The notes beneath the pieces were generated by a model. It made no database searches. It saw only the letters and a program-made list of their open reading frames with translations, and had not been told where the DNA came from. A DNA stretch of 42,336 bases from Arenibacter amylolyticus (GTDB lineage: Bacteria > Bacteroidota > Bacteroidia > Flavobacteriales > Flavobacteriaceae), in the NCBI RefSeq assembly GCF_002150785.1, contig NZ_MTAZ01000026.1, positions 1-42,336 of the forward strand. Direction: 5' to 3'. Numbering within the stretch: the stretch's first letter is position 1; every line of letters begins with the position of its first letter. Below, in pieces: positions 32,407 to 42,336 of the stretch. The position numbers were made by a program, and so were the translations under genes.

Positions 32407-33078
32407 CTATAGGGGCCTTACCTCTTTAATGAGGCCCATAGTGTTCCTTACGGTCTCTTCCAATCCCTTATAATCCTTTTGTTCTAGTACGGTTTTACTA
32501 ATTAAATGGGAGCCCATGCCCACGCAAGTGGCCCCTGCTTGGAACCAGGCCTTAAGGTTAGACGCTTCCAAGGTAACACCACCGGTGGGCATTACACTTG
32601 TCCAAGGTTGTGGTCCCTTAATGGCCTTTATAAAATCGGGTCCGAAATTGGCTCCAGGAAAGAGTTTTATAATTTCACAGCCCATTTCTTCTGCTTTGTT
32701 TATTTCCGCCAAGGACCCACAGCCGGGACTCCATAATACTTTTCTACGGTTACAAGCAATAGCGATATCTTCCCTTAAGGAAGGGGTAACAATAAAATTG
32801 GCTCCCATTTGCATATAAAGGGAGGCGGCAGCGGCATCCGTTATAGAGCCTACGCCCATGGCCAATCCTGGAAGTTCTTGAATGACAAATTTGTTGAGTT
32901 CTGCAAAAACCTCATGGGCAAAATCGCCCCTCGCCGTAAATTCAATCAATCTGGCACCTCCCTTATAACAGGCTTTTAGCACCTCTTTGCCTAAGGCAAT
33001 ATCAGGGTGGTAAAATAAGGGGACAAGTCCCGTTTCGTTCATTAAGGAGGCAATTTCTATTCTGGAAAATTGTGACAT
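32407..33078 (-). CDS. eda: KDPG/KHG aldolase
   Basis: The 223-residue enzyme splits 2-keto-3-deoxy-6-phosphogluconate into pyruvate and glyceraldehyde-3-phosphate. The Schiff-base lysine lies in EIIKLFPGANFGP, a second conserved segment is SVMPTGGVT, and IEFTARGDFAHE near residue 45 carries the Glu used in catalysis. The N-terminal LVPLFYHPD replaces the usual VPV sequence. It lies 18 bases downstream of kdgK on the same strand, so the two are co-transcribed. Confidence 0.95.
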   Translation of the reverse strand: MSQFSRIEIASLMNETGLVPLFYHPDIALGKEVLKACYKGGARLIEFTARGDFAHEVFAELNKFVIQELPGLAMGVGSITDAAAASLYMQMGANFIVTPSLREDIAIACNRRKVLWSPGCGSLAEINKAEEMGCEIIKLFPGANFGPDFIKAIKGPQPWTSVMPTGGVTLEASNLKAWFQAGATCVGMGSHLISKTVLEQKDYKGLEETVRNTMGLIKEVRPL

Positions 33079-33096
33079 GCTGGTTATATTAGGTAG

Positions 33097-34119
33097 TTAT
33101 CGGCTTACTATTCCGGAGGTGTTCCCCCCGGCCAATGTTGTAATTTCTTCTAGGCTTGCCAAATTAAAGTCGCCCGAAATTGTATGCTTTAAGCAACAGG
33201 CGGCAGTGGCAAATTCAATGGCTAGTTGTTTTTCCTGTGGATTTTTTATCAAACTATAAATCAATCCGCCCATAAAGGCATCGCCACTTCCTACTCGGTC
33301 TATTACCGGGTTTACCTCATTGGTTGCTGCTCTATAGATGGTTTTCCCATCATAAAGGAGTCCGCCAATTTTTTGATGAGAGGCGCTAATGGAGTAGCGT
33401 AGGGTGGTAGCCGCCCATTTTAGGTTGGGAAAGCTTGTAAATAGTTGGTCGTAGAGCTTCGGTAAAGAGGAGGTGTCTTTATAGTTGGGTTGTTTTTTTT
33501 CTTGTCCCGTCATAAAAAAGGCGGTGTCCAAGTCGCCAAGGATAACATGACTGTATTGTAAAAGTTGAGGCATTATATCCTTGGGTTCCTTCCCGTATTT
33601 CCACAGTTTAGATCGGTAATTTAAATCAGTAGAAATGGTAAGTCCCATTTTATGGGCCACCTGTACGGCTTCCAAGCAAACGGCTGCAGCATTACTGGAG
33701 ATAGCAGGAGTTACTCCGCTCCAATGAAACCACTGGGCATCGCCAAATACGGCCTTCCAGTCTATATGCTCCTTTTCAATTTGGGAAATGGCACTATGTT
33801 CCCTATCGTAGATCACCTTGCTGCCACGGGAACCTGCTCCAGTTTCCAAGAAATAAAGCCCTAATCGGTCGCCACCAAAGGCAATATGGTCTGTTCCTAC
33901 CCTGTGTTTTCTAATTTCCTGTAGGGCAGTATCCCCAAGTTCGTTTTGGGGCAAGCGAGTAACGAATTGGGTCGCCAACCCAAAATTGGCCAAGGAAACG
34001 GCCACATTAAATTCGCCCCCACCATAGTTGGCGTGAAAATTGGTCGACTGTGAAAATCGTAAATGTCTTTCTGTGGATAAGCGTAGGAGTATTTCCCCAA
34101 AGGTGACTACTTTCTTCAT
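33097..34119 (-). CDS. kdgK: 2-keto-3-deoxygluconate kinase (PfkB family)
   Basis: The 340-residue sugar kinase phosphorylates 2-keto-3-deoxygluconate at C6. PfkB signatures are present: the N-terminal GGGEFNVAVSLANFGLATQFVTRLPQNELG-type segment and the C-terminal DRVGSGDAFMGGLIYSL with the catalytic Asp in GSGD. Position in the operon with eda and opposite uxuA supports the substrate. The product goes to the aldolase encoded downstream. Confidence 0.93.
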   Translation of the reverse strand: MKKVVTFGEILLRLSTERHLRFSQSTNFHANYGGGEFNVAVSLANFGLATQFVTRLPQNELGDTALQEIRKHRVGTDHIAFGGDRLGLYFLETGAGSRGSKVIYDREHSAISQIEKEHIDWKAVFGDAQWFHWSGVTPAISSNAAAVCLEAVQVAHKMGLTISTDLNYRSKLWKYGKEPKDIMPQLLQYSHVILGDLDTAFFMTGQEKKQPNYKDTSSLPKLYDQLFTSFPNLKWAATTLRYSISASHQKIGGLLYDGKTIYRAATNEVNPVIDRVGSGDAFMGGLIYSLIKNPQEKQLAIEFATAACCLKHTISGDFNLASLEEITTLAGGNTSGIVSR

Positions 34120-34787
34120 TGCAAATTAGTATAAGTCATAAAAATACTAAGGTAAACCCTTATATTAAAAGAAACCTAGACTTTTATTTATTACAACAAA
34201 TTAGGTGGTAAATGTAAAAGAACTGAAGGTGATTCAGTGGAATTATAAATGCATTGCCCCGTGAAAAAGTCATCAGGACTACATATACCTCTTAATTTAA
34301 TAGATGCTATTCATCGGATTACAACCGGCCAGTTAATGCCAAATCCCATACCTTTTATTTAATGGGAATTCTATTTTTAGATGACCTCCAATGGTAACGC
34401 TTCGCTTCTTACTACAGCCGTTCTTCGGAAGCATTAAAGTGGTATCTTTATTACAAGAAAAGTATGGGGCCAGGAGAGGAGGTAAAACTCCACATTATAT
34501 AGTTGGGGTAGTGATATAATGGCCTTTCAGCCCCCAGGCACCATAATATCGGTGATTGTGGAGAGATGTTTGAAAATTTGAGGTGTAGCCCTCATATTGG
34601 AAATCGCATAGTTCTAGCTATATATGGTATAGACTGGGGCAAGCACTAAAGTCGTGCAAAGTCGAATCCTTGTTCGCAGGGGTCTAAAAACTGAAAAATG
34701 AATTTGCGGAAAGAAATCCACCGTCTGTGTGGTACATAATTCAAAAACCTGTATTTTGTCGTGCATAAGCGAATTATCTAAATTTTA
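34120..34787. other. Long gene-free spacer
   Basis: This is the longest non-coding stretch in the window. I see no convincing open reading frame, RNA gene or TAnnTTTG promoter. One 8-bp inverted repeat is present (34493-34500 with 34514-34521). It should contain promoters for kdgK (minus) and the DUF255 gene (plus). Confidence 0.55.
34493..34521. repeat. 8-bp inverted repeat
   Basis: CATTATAT (34493-34500) and ATATAATG (34514-34521) are perfect complements around a 13-base loop. AT-rich, so it may be chance. Confidence 0.3.
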
Positions 34788-34802
34788 TTGCCACCAATTA
34801 AT

Positions 34803-36917
34803 ATGATTACAACCAAACAGCTAATGAGAGTCACTATAAATAATTTGATGTTACCTATGGCTTTTGTATTCTTTTCCTGCTCTAATGGGAAAGGTCAGAA
34901 CAAAGACCATAAGCATACCAATGACCTAATTCATGAAACAAGTCCTTACCTTTTACAACACGCCCATAATCCGGTAAACTGGAAACCTTGGAGTCCCGCT
35001 GCTTTGGAGGAGGCAGAAAAGGAAGATAAATTGGTATTGGTGAGTGTGGGGTACTCCTCCTGTCATTGGTGTCATGTAATGGAAGAGGAAACTTTTGCAG
35101 ATGAAGAGGTAGCCAAAATAATGAACGAAAATTTTATCAATATAAAGGTAGATAGGGAAGAGCGTCCCGATGTAGACCATGTATATATGACTGCCCTGCA
35201 ATTGATGAAAGGCAACGGAGGGTGGCCATTAAATGTAATTACCCTTCCCAATGGGAAGCCTATTTATGGCGGAACATACCATACCAAAGAGCAGTGGAGT
35301 AAGGTGCTTACTGAAATCAGTAAATTGTACAAAGAAGATCCGGAGAAAGCCAATGAGTATGCCAATATGGTAGCCAAGGGTATTCAGGAGGTGAATCTAA
35401 TATCGCCTAGTTCGGACTTGGGGGTGTTAACCCAGGATGTGTTAAAGGAGGGCGTAACGAATTGGAAGCCTAATTGGGACCAACGATGGGGCGGCAATAA
35501 AGGGAATCAGAAATTTATGACCCCTGTAAACTTAGATTTCCTTTTGGATTATTCCGTTTTGGCCGAAGATCCCGATGCGGAGGCTTTTGTAGAGCTTACT
35601 TTGGATAAGATGGCAATGGGCGGCGTGTATGATCAATTGGCAGGAGGATTTTATAGGTATAGCACCGATTCTAAATGGAAAATTCCCCATTTTGAGAAAA
35701 TGCTGTATGATAATGCCCAATTGTTGAGCCTTTATTCCAAAGGCTACAAGGTGTTCAAGGATCCCTTGTTTAAAAATACGGTTCAGGAAACCATTGCTTT
35801 TTTAGACCGTGAGATGAAGAGTCCGGAAGGAGGGTATTATGCCGCAATTGATGCCGATAGTGAGGGTGAAGAAGGGAAGTTCTATATATGGACGGAAGAG
35901 GAGTTAAAAGCTGTATTAGGGGATGAATTTCCTTTGTTTGCCGCATATTATGATATAAAACCTTCCAATATTTGGGAAAAGAACGCCTATGTACTATCCC
36001 GCACCCTGCACGATGATGAGTTTTTGCAAGAGCATCCGTTAAGTCAAAAGCAGCTAGAGCAACATCGGGAAGAGTGGAAGGAGAAATTGCTTGAGGCCAG
36101 GAATAAGAGGCCTCGTCCTCGTATAGACGATAAGATTATAATATCTTGGAATGCATTGTTGATCAATGGTTTAGTAGATGCCTATAATACGTTTGGGGAA
36201 GCTTCATATTTAGAAAAAGCCGAAGAGGTATTCCGCTTTCTTAAGGAAAAAGGCCTTAAAGGAGATCATTTAATACACTCTTATAAGGAAGGCAGTAAGG
36301 TAGATCATGGATTTCTGGAAGATTATGCCTTTTTGGCCAATGCCTCGCTAAAGTTATATAGCACTACTATGTCTGAAGAATACTTGAAAATTGCGCAGAA
36401 ACTGACGCAGATTGCCCAAGATAAGTTTAATGACGAAGCTTCGGGGATGTATAGTTATAAGGACGATGAGGAACTTATTTCTAAAATAATAAAGACAGAC
36501 GACGGGGTATTGCCCTCGCCCAATTCTGTAATGGCAGAAAACTTGATGCTCCTTGGTCATATTGAATATAACAAAGAGGCCACCAATAAGGCGAAGTCCA
36601 TGCTGTCTTCTATGGTACCTGCAATAGAAACAAATCCTTACAGCTATTCCAAATGGAATTCGCTGCTGCTAAAATCGGTTTATCCCTTTTTTGAGATTGC
36701 CGTGGTAGGGGATCAGGCATCCGAGTTAGTGGCCAATTTGCAACGGGAAAATCTTCCCAATACCCTTATTGTAGGAAGTGACAAAGAAAGTGAAGCTCCT
36801 TTGTTTAAAGATCGCTATGATGGTGATGGTACCTATATATATGTATGCCAAGACCATACCTGCAAACTTCCAGTGACTACCAAGGAGGAAGCTTTGGAGC
36901 AGATGAGGAATTTTTGA
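34803..36917 (+). CDS. DUF255 thioredoxin-fold lipoprotein (YyaL/SSP411-like)
   Basis: ATG 34803 (or 34824) gives a lipoprotein signal with cysteine in FFSCSNG. The earlier in-frame codon is TTG. The 704-residue protein has a DUF255 thioredoxin-like domain (about 40-180: [34 protein letters not shown] with a CHWC redox pair), a six-hairpin glycosidase-like region ([32 protein letters not shown]), and a C-terminal helical part. Homologs are found in all domains with unproven activity, most often described as thioredoxin-domain proteins. Most are cytoplasmic; the lipoprotein signal here is notable. It precedes the sigma factor gene by 52 bases but is probably unrelated. Confidence 0.88.
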   Translation: MITTKQLMRVTINNLMLPMAFVFFSCSNGKGQNKDHKHTNDLIHETSPYLLQHAHNPVNWKPWSPAALEEAEKEDKLVLVSVGYSSCHWCHVMEEETFADEEVAKIMNENFINIKVDREERPDVDHVYMTALQLMKGNGGWPLNVITLPNGKPIYGGTYHTKEQWSKVLTEISKLYKEDPEKANEYANMVAKGIQEVNLISPSSDLGVLTQDVLKEGVTNWKPNWDQRWGGNKGNQKFMTPVNLDFLLDYSVLAEDPDAEAFVELTLDKMAMGGVYDQLAGGFYRYSTDSKWKIPHFEKMLYDNAQLLSLYSKGYKVFKDPLFKNTVQETIAFLDREMKSPEGGYYAAIDADSEGEEGKFYIWTEEELKAVLGDEFPLFAAYYDIKPSNIWEKNAYVLSRTLHDDEFLQEHPLSQKQLEQHREEWKEKLLEARNKRPRPRIDDKIIISWNALLINGLVDAYNTFGEASYLEKAEEVFRFLKEKGLKGDHLIHSYKEGSKVDHGFLEDYAFLANASLKLYSTTMSEEYLKIAQKLTQIAQDKFNDEASGMYSYKDDEELISKIIKTDDGVLPSPNSVMAENLMLLGHIEYNKEATNKAKSMLSSMVPAIETNPYSYSKWNSLLLKSVYPFFEIAVVGDQASELVANLQRENLPNTLIVGSDKESEAPLFKDRYDGDGTYIYVCQDHTCKLPVTTKEEALEQMRNF

Positions 36918-36969
36918 TGCTGTTATTTTATGTGCTTCAATAAATGTGTCAATTTAATTTTCTTGGGCC

Positions 36970-37518
36970 TTGTCCGGTAATGAAGTATTAATAACACCAA
37001 AGGAATACAGGGAGTTGTACGATTCACTGTATATCCCTTTGTGTTTGTTTGCACATAAATATTTGGAGAATATTGAGGATTCCCAAGATGTAGTGCAAGA
37101 TGTCTTCCTTAAAATTTGGCAGAAAGAACTATTGGTAAAGGATAAAGCGTCGGCAAAACCATACCTTTATTCCGCTGTTAGGAACAAGTGCTTGGACTTT
37201 CTAAAGAGTTCCTATTCACAAAAAAGGGAGAAACATATCAGCGTGGATCATAAGCAGCTAGAAGAAGAAAGCTTTTTCGCAAGGGAGTTTGTGCTCGTAG
37301 AGACCTCCGAGATCATCGAAAGAGCATTGAATTCCTTGCCCACGAAGCATAAAAATGTCATACGTTTTGGGATGCGAGGTATGACGAATCAACAGATAGC
37401 AGACCGTCTAAATCTTTCTGTGAATACCATAAAATCACAAAAAAAAGTAGCTTATCGTCAACTCAGGTTACTTTTAGAAAAGGACTTACTTCTTATAATT
37501 TTGATGTATCTAGTATGA
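36970..37518 (+). CDS. ECF sigma-70 factor (FecI-like)
   Basis: The 182-residue sigma factor has region 2 (YIPLCLFAHKYLENIEDSQDVVQDVFLKIW) and region 4 with an HTH (IRFGMRGMTNQQIADRLNLSVNTIKSQ). It lacks regions 1 and 3, as in ECF factors. The only possible start is TTG 36970: a stop lies in frame 15 bases upstream and no ATG is near. It is followed by the FecR-type anti-sigma and SusC receptor genes, so it should control the receptor operon. Confidence 0.93.
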   Translation: MSGNEVLITPKEYRELYDSLYIPLCLFAHKYLENIEDSQDVVQDVFLKIWQKELLVKDKASAKPYLYSAVRNKCLDFLKSSYSQKREKHISVDHKQLEEESFFAREFVLVETSEIIERALNSLPTKHKNVIRFGMRGMTNQQIADRLNLSVNTIKSQKKVAYRQLRLLLEKDLLLIILMYLV

Positions 37519-37540
37519 ATATCTCAATTTTGTAACTTTT

Positions 37541-37572
37541 TTTTCACCCACTTCATATTTTTTATCGTCTTA
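37541..37572 (+). promoter_or_regulatory. Candidate ECF-type promoter before fecR
   Basis: A CACCC element (37545-37549) and a CGTCT element (37566-37570) are 16 bases apart, the ECF geometry. It would let the sigma factor drive the anti-sigma and receptor genes. Weakly supported. Confidence 0.3.
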
Positions 37573-37618
37573 TAGTAAGAGGGAGCAATATTCGCTTTCT
37601 CGATTTATCAATAAATGC

Positions 37619-38779
37619 ATGCCTGGATTAAAGAAGTTTTTAGGGTTGTCAAAAAGGTTGGCTACTTATATTTTAAAAGGAGAAGATCAAAAAGGTATTG
37701 ATCTAAAATCGGAATTCAATCAAGAGGATGAAGCCTATATCCTCCATAATCTAACCGATCCCGATAAAATACGCGAGCGCAGGGAATTGCGGAAAGTATT
37801 TGAACAGCAAAAGGAGTTGCGCTATCGGAGGATTACTGGGGAGAAGAATACATTGAGGGTTCGCTTACGCCCAGTATTAAAACTGGCAGCTGTATTCCTA
37901 GGGGTGATAGGGCTGGCATATTTCATTTATACTAATTCTACTCAGAATAATAGTAAAAACTCAAACATTGAAGTAAATGGAATAACGCTGCGCTTAGAGG
38001 ATGGTAGTAGCGTAAATGTCAATTCATTGGACAGTATGGAGACCTTATATGGAAATGGAGAGGTAGCTGTGAAGCTGCAAAACGGGAGATTAATATATGA
38101 TGATAAGGCCGGTATAGAGGAACTAATATACAATGAGCTAATTATTCCTAAGGGAGAGCGCTACGGAGTTCGATTATCCGATGGAACAAGGGTAACCTTA
38201 AATGCCGGTAGTTCCTTGAAATACCCTGTTAATTTTATCAAGGGGCGTACTCGCGAAGTCTATTTGGACGGTGAAGCATTTTTTCAGGTTACCAAGGATT
38301 CGATCCACCCGTTTTCGGTTGTTTCCAATGGAATAGCGGTGAAGGTTTTGGGAACTAAGTTCAATTTCTCCTCTTATCCCGAAAATTCGGAGATATCGGC
38401 AGTCTTAACAGAAGGTTCCATACAACTGTATAAGGTTGAAGAACCTGTAAAAAGCTCTTTGCTGAAACCAGGTCAAATGGCTTCCTGGAATCGCAAAGAG
38501 GAAAATATTACTATTTCGGAGGTGGATGTTAGCCTCTATACCGGTTGGATGGATGGGGAATTGATTTTTAAGAGTACCTCATTTAAAACTATTTTGGAGA
38601 GATTGGAAAGGAGTTATAATGTGGAAATCATAAATAACGATCATACACTGAATGCGGAAATTTTCACGGCTTCCTTTCATATTGATATCGAGGGCGTTAC
38701 CGATGTTTTGGATTACCTCAAATTGGAGCGACCCTTTACCTATTCCATCGATGATAATAAAATAATTATAAACCCTTAA
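37619..38779 (+). CDS. FecR-type anti-sigma factor
   Basis: The 386-residue membrane protein has a cytoplasmic N-terminal part (about 1-80), one transmembrane helix (about 86-104, LKLAAVFLGVIGLAYFIY), a FecR domain (about 165-265: IPKGERYGVRLSDGTRVTLNAGSSLKYP, EVYLDGEAFFQV, VLGTKFNFSSYP) and a C-terminal DUF4974 domain (about 315-385: FKSTSFKTILERLERSYNVEI). It binds the sigma factor inside and touches the receptor's STN domain in the periplasm. It lies between sigma and SusC genes. Confidence 0.93.
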   Translation: MPGLKKFLGLSKRLATYILKGEDQKGIDLKSEFNQEDEAYILHNLTDPDKIRERRELRKVFEQQKELRYRRITGEKNTLRVRLRPVLKLAAVFLGVIGLAYFIYTNSTQNNSKNSNIEVNGITLRLEDGSSVNVNSLDSMETLYGNGEVAVKLQNGRLIYDDKAGIEELIYNELIIPKGERYGVRLSDGTRVTLNAGSSLKYPVNFIKGRTREVYLDGEAFFQVTKDSIHPFSVVSNGIAVKVLGTKFNFSSYPENSEISAVLTEGSIQLYKVEEPVKSSLLKPGQMASWNRKEENITISEVDVSLYTGWMDGELIFKSTSFKTILERLERSYNVEIINNDHTLNAEIFTASFHIDIEGVTDVLDYLKLERPFTYSIDDNKIIINP

Positions 38780-38911
38780 AAATGATATGATTATGATTTT
38801 AGAATGAAAATTTATGTCAACGGGCGATATCTAGGAAAAAAACGACCATTCCTTGCCCCAAAAAAGTAATTGAATATAGATTCTAAACTGATTAAATAAC
38901 TGAACTAAAAT

Positions 38912-41900
38912 ATGAAAAAGAAGAATCCTAAAGGGCTGCTACCCAGAAGCCTTTTTAACGTTGATCTAAGAATACACCTTACTGCTGTATTATTGTTATT
39001 TGCCATTTTTTCTACGCAAGCCAACAACTATATAACAACTACTAAAATATCCCTGCATTTCGAGAATGCCAGTTTAAAGGAGGTCCTAGAGAAAATTGAA
39101 GCGGATACTGAGTTTAGATTTTTGTTTCGGGACAAAAATATTGATCTGAATAGAAAGGTAACTATTCAGATTCAAAATAAAAGCATCGAAGTTGTATTGA
39201 ATGAATTATTCAAGAATTCTAAAACTACCTATGCTGTGTATAATAACAGACAGGTGCGATTAATGCCCAAAGAGAAAATTATATCCAACAGTGACGATTC
39301 TGTAGATCGTGAGACCGTACAGAAAGAAATTTCCGGTAGTGTAAAGGATTCTGATGGAATCCCGATTCCGGGGGTAAGTGTTGTAATTAAAGGAACCAAT
39401 AGGGGAGTTGCGACCGATTTTGACGGTATGTTTACAATAGCGGCTGATGCTAATGATGTATTGGTTTTTTCTTCCATTGGTTATGCCAATTATGAGGTTT
39501 TGGTAGGTGATCAAAACAACCTTGAAGTGGTTATGAAGGTGGAGGCATCTTCCTTGGACGAAGTTGTAGTAGTTGGGTACGGTACCCAAAGAAAATCGGA
39601 TTTAACTGGTGCTGTGGGTGTACTTAGTAATGAAGATCTGCTACAGGCTCCAGTAAACAATTCACTTCAAGGACTACAAGGAAAAGTTGCCGGGGTTAAT
39701 GTGTTTCTAAATTCAGGATCCCCATCCGGAGCACCGAAAATAGTAATAAGAGGTGTTGGTACCATCAACTCTTCCTCAACTCCGCTCTATGTTGTAGATG
39801 GGGTTGCCATGGAGGATATCCAATACTTAAACCCAAATGACATTGAACGTATGGAAGTGTTGAAGGATGCTTCTTCAGCAGCTATTTATGGAGCCCGTGG
39901 TGCCAATGGAGTGGTGTTGATTACAACTAAACGAGGTACGCAAACCGGCAGAATGACGATTGGGTATGATGGTTTTGTCAGTGTTGGAAGGATGCAAAAC
40001 AAGATGGATTTGTTAAATGCTGAAGAGTGGTTGGATGTGGTTAGAATAGGTATGGAAAATACGCCTAAATATAGGCCAGATGGTCCGGTGCCTGTTTTTA
40101 CCACCAATGACCCAAGGCTTTTTGATTCTTCCGGGAATCCTCTGTATGACACCGATTGGCAGGAGGAAGCTACAAGAACGGCTATTTCCAATAACCATCA
40201 ACTAAGTATTCAGAGCGGTGATGAGAAATCTTCAATAGGAGCCTTCCTTAATTATTCCCATATGGAAGGAATAATGTTGAACAATGACGTGGATAGAATA
40301 AGTGGAAAGATCGCCTATGATATAAACCCAAAAGATTGGTTGTCCCTAGGTATCAATCTAATGGTGAATAACGTTAAGGAAAAAGAATTCGAAGAAGGGG
40401 GTGGCGGACAAGTTCCCAGAAGAACGATGATAGAAATGCCTCCTATATTCCCAGTGAAATTTCCTGACGGTACTTACAGTAATAGTTTTGATATTGAAGA
40501 TGCCTATAACCTGGAGGCTATGGCCAACCCAGTACATGTATTGGAAACTCAGGATAGACTTTGGGAAAGGAATCAAATCTTTGGAAATGCTTTCGCTAAA
40601 TTCAATATCTTGCCTGGACTGGAATTTAGAACACAATTCGGGTTTGATAAGCGTGTGAACAATAAGCAAGAATATTCACCCCGTGATTTGGTGAATATTT
40701 CAGCTCCCAATGGTTTTGCAAGAATTTACAATGCTAAAAGTACCTACTGGCAGCAAGAAAACTACTTGACCTACCAAAAGGAGGTCGATAATCATAGATT
40801 CAATGGTATGCTAGGGTTGAGTTGGCAAGAGAATGTATTCGAGTCTTCCGATATTCAGGCCCGTGGATTTAGTGATGATTTCTTTAAATACAACAACATT
40901 GGTTCCGCCAGTAATCCAAGTGCCCCGGTTTCCAGCTATAGTAAGTGGGCATTAAACTCTTATTTCTTGAGGGCTGGTTACACGCTAAAGGATAAATATA
41001 TGGTCACCTTAACAGGAAGGGTTGACGGATCCTCTAGATTCGGGGCCAATAACAAATATGGATTCTTCCCTTCAGCCGGGTTGGGTTGGATGTTGTCCGA
41101 AGAAGATTTTTTAAACGAAAGTGAAAAAATCAATCGACTTAAGCTAAGGGCTAGTTACGGAATTACCGGTAACACGGAAATTCCTGCCTACAGCTCCTTG
41201 GCTACTGTTTCCTCTGGTACGGTTTTACTCAATGGAACAAGGGTAGCAGCAAGTTCGGTTAATAGATTATCGAATCCCGATTTAGAATGGGAAAAAACAA
41301 GTCAATTGGATATTGGTTTGGACCTCGGGGCTTTTAATAATAGGATTAGGTTTGAGTTCGATTATTATTACAAGGAAACAACCGATCTGCTGCTGGATAG
41401 ACCAGTTCCGTATGCCACCGGGTTTGTTTCGGTTAGGGATAACATTGGAGCAGTTTCCAATAAAGGAGTGGAGGCCATGTTGGTGACGCAGAATATCGCT
41501 ACTCCTGATCTGAATTGGGAAACTTCCTTCAATATCAATTATAATAAAAACGTAATTGAACGTTTGGGGGAAAATGACGAGGATATCTTACCGGGACCAC
41601 ATTGGGTCTCGGGTAGCCAGACCATCTTGAGGGTTGGGGAATCCTTGAGTTCTTTTTGGGGGTATGAGCGCTTAGGAACCTGGGGTATCGATGAAGCAGC
41701 AGAGGCTGCCTTGGTGGGTGCCGTGCCAGGAGAGGCAAAACGCTCTAAAGAGAAAAAGATACTGGGCAAGGGTTTGCCCGATTTTACAGGTAGCTTCTCA
41801 AATACCGTAAACTATAGGAATTTTGATTTTACAGCCGACATACAATTCGTAGGCGGGGTGGATATTATGCAGCAGTTTTACCACTCTACAGAAGACCGGT

Positions 41901-42289
41901 CTGGTATTGCAAATGGACTGGCGACTATTTTATACGATGGGTGGACCGAGCAAAATCAGAATACGATGGTCCAGGAGATACGAAATCAGGCATATGCTGG
42001 TCAAAATAGCCATGTAGATAGTCACTGGATTGCGAACGGATCTTATATAAGAGGCAACCTCTTTTCATTGGGGTATAGCTTTTCCGAATCGGCATTGGAG
42101 TCTATGGGCTTAAATAGGTTGAGGGTGTATGCAAGTTTGGAAAATGCTTTTGTAATTCACTCTAAGGATTTCCAAGGATATGATCCTGAGGCGACTTCTT
42201 GGGGAGGTAATCAGTGGGGGCAGAATATTTTTTTCTTCCAATACCCAAAACCAAGAACTTTTACTCTAGGATGTAGTCTTAAGTTTTAA
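38912..42289 (+). CDS. SusC/RagA TonB-dependent outer-membrane receptor with STN signalling domain
   Basis: The 1125-residue transporter has an N-terminal signal (about 20-40), an STN domain (about 48-105: SLHFENASLKEVLEKIEAD, VVLNELFKNSKTTY), a carboxypeptidase-like domain (about 138-212: ISGSVKDSDGIPIPGV), the SusC box VVVGYGTQRKSDLTGAV, a plug with YVVDGVAMEDIQYLNPNDIER and KDASSAAIYGARGANGVVLITTK, and a beta-barrel ending in Phe (TLGCSLKF). It imports large glycans or other ligands with a SusD lipoprotein. The STN domain fits the sigma/anti-sigma pair upstream. The SusD gene is expected beyond 42336. The ligand cannot be told from sequence alone. Confidence 0.97.
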   Translation: MKKKNPKGLLPRSLFNVDLRIHLTAVLLLFAIFSTQANNYITTTKISLHFENASLKEVLEKIEADTEFRFLFRDKNIDLNRKVTIQIQNKSIEVVLNELFKNSKTTYAVYNNRQVRLMPKEKIISNSDDSVDRETVQKEISGSVKDSDGIPIPGVSVVIKGTNRGVATDFDGMFTIAADANDVLVFSSIGYANYEVLVGDQNNLEVVMKVEASSLDEVVVVGYGTQRKSDLTGAVGVLSNEDLLQAPVNNSLQGLQGKVAGVNVFLNSGSPSGAPKIVIRGVGTINSSSTPLYVVDGVAMEDIQYLNPNDIERMEVLKDASSAAIYGARGANGVVLITTKRGTQTGRMTIGYDGFVSVGRMQNKMDLLNAEEWLDVVRIGMENTPKYRPDGPVPVFTTNDPRLFDSSGNPLYDTDWQEEATRTAISNNHQLSIQSGDEKSSIGAFLNYSHMEGIMLNNDVDRISGKIAYDINPKDWLSLGINLMVNNVKEKEFEEGGGGQVPRRTMIEMPPIFPVKFPDGTYSNSFDIEDAYNLEAMANPVHVLETQDRLWERNQIFGNAFAKFNILPGLEFRTQFGFDKRVNNKQEYSPRDLVNISAPNGFARIYNAKSTYWQQENYLTYQKEVDNHRFNGMLGLSWQENVFESSDIQARGFSDDFFKYNNIGSASNPSAPVSSYSKWALNSYFLRAGYTLKDKYMVTLTGRVDGSSRFGANNKYGFFPSAGLGWMLSEEDFLNESEKINRLKLRASYGITGNTEIPAYSSLATVSSGTVLLNGTRVAASSVNRLSNPDLEWEKTSQLDIGLDLGAFNNRIRFEFDYYYKETTDLLLDRPVPYATGFVSVRDNIGAVSNKGVEAMLVTQNIATPDLNWETSFNINYNKNVIERLGENDEDILPGPHWVSGSQTILRVGESLSSFWGYERLGTWGIDEAAEAALVGAVPGEAKRSKEKKILGKGLPDFTGSFSNTVNYRNFDFTADIQFVGGVDIMQQFYHSTEDRSGIANGLATILYDGWTEQNQNTMVQEIRNQAYAGQNSHVDSHWIANGSYIRGNLFSLGYSFSESALESMGLNRLRVYASLENAFVIHSKDFQGYDPEATSWGGNQWGQNIFFFQYPKPRTFTLGCSLKF

Positions 42290-42336
42290 TTGAAAAACAA
42301 TACTGTCCTAAACGATTTCAGGAAGTTCTAAAACTA

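Noticed and set aside
34655-34690. T-arm-like string TCGAATCC suggesting a tRNA
   Set aside because: No acceptor, D or anticodon arms can be fitted around it.

Overview
The window looks like chromosomal DNA of a flavobacterium (Bacteroidota), probably marine. The evidence is a SusC-type TonB receptor with its FecI/FecR pair, many lipoproteins with short signal peptides, AT-rich spacers, candidate promoters of the Bacteroidota TAnnTTTG type, and uronate-catabolic genes. I see no rRNA, tRNA, CRISPR array or insertion sequence.

Layout. (1) 1-7.5 kb: DNA polymerase IV (dinB, minus) next to a tract of tandem heptads; a membrane-bound LytTR regulator (minus) divergent from a run of envelope genes on plus: a four-repeat YxFxxD lipoprotein, a c-type cytochrome lipoprotein, an OB-fold protein, a YceI-like protein and a DUF5777-type barrel. 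A small His-rich lipoprotein faces this run. (2) 7.6-14.4 kb, all minus: acyl-CoA thioesterase II, an M81/MlrC-type lipoprotein, and a three-gene propionyl-CoA carboxylase operon (BCCP, biotin carboxylase, carboxyltransferase). (3) 14.4-23.6 kb, plus: a clade II nitrous-oxide reductase cluster in the order cytochrome c, fasciclin lipoprotein, nosZ, four-helix membrane protein, nosL, cupin, nosD, nosF, nosY, and a heme-copper-oxidase-like membrane protein. Its promoter region carries an FNR-type box near -41 and a perfect 20-bp palindrome. (4) 23.6-28.5 kb, minus: a nitrosative-stress island with a group III truncated hemoglobin, a 2Fe-2S ferredoxin, a small membrane protein, a hemerythrin, a DUF488 protein, the di-iron repair protein RIC, a cupin, tryptophan 2,3-dioxygenase and an Rrf2 regulator with three clustered cysteines. 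(5) 28.8-34.1 kb: a NagB-PIG-L fusion, then uxuA (plus) facing eda and kdgK (minus), for hexuronate catabolism. (6) 34.8-42.3 kb: a DUF255 thioredoxin-fold lipoprotein, then ECF sigma factor, FecR anti-sigma and SusC with an STN domain. The SusD partner is expected just beyond the right edge.

How the parts work together. Regions 3 and 4 read as one respiratory and defence module. NosZ consumes N2O, with NosL, NosD, NosF and NosY loading copper. The neighbouring genes handle NO and repair damaged iron centres. No nitrate, nitrite or NO reductase gene that I recognise is in the window, so on this evidence the strain is a possible N2O consumer rather than a demonstrated full denitrifier. NosR, NosG and NosH are absent here; the lipoprotein cytochrome upstream of nosZ is the most likely electron donor. 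A GGAC-N6-RTCC motif occurs in both the nos and rrf2 promoter regions, which could link the two regions under one NO- or iron-sulfur-sensing regulator. That link is a hypothesis.
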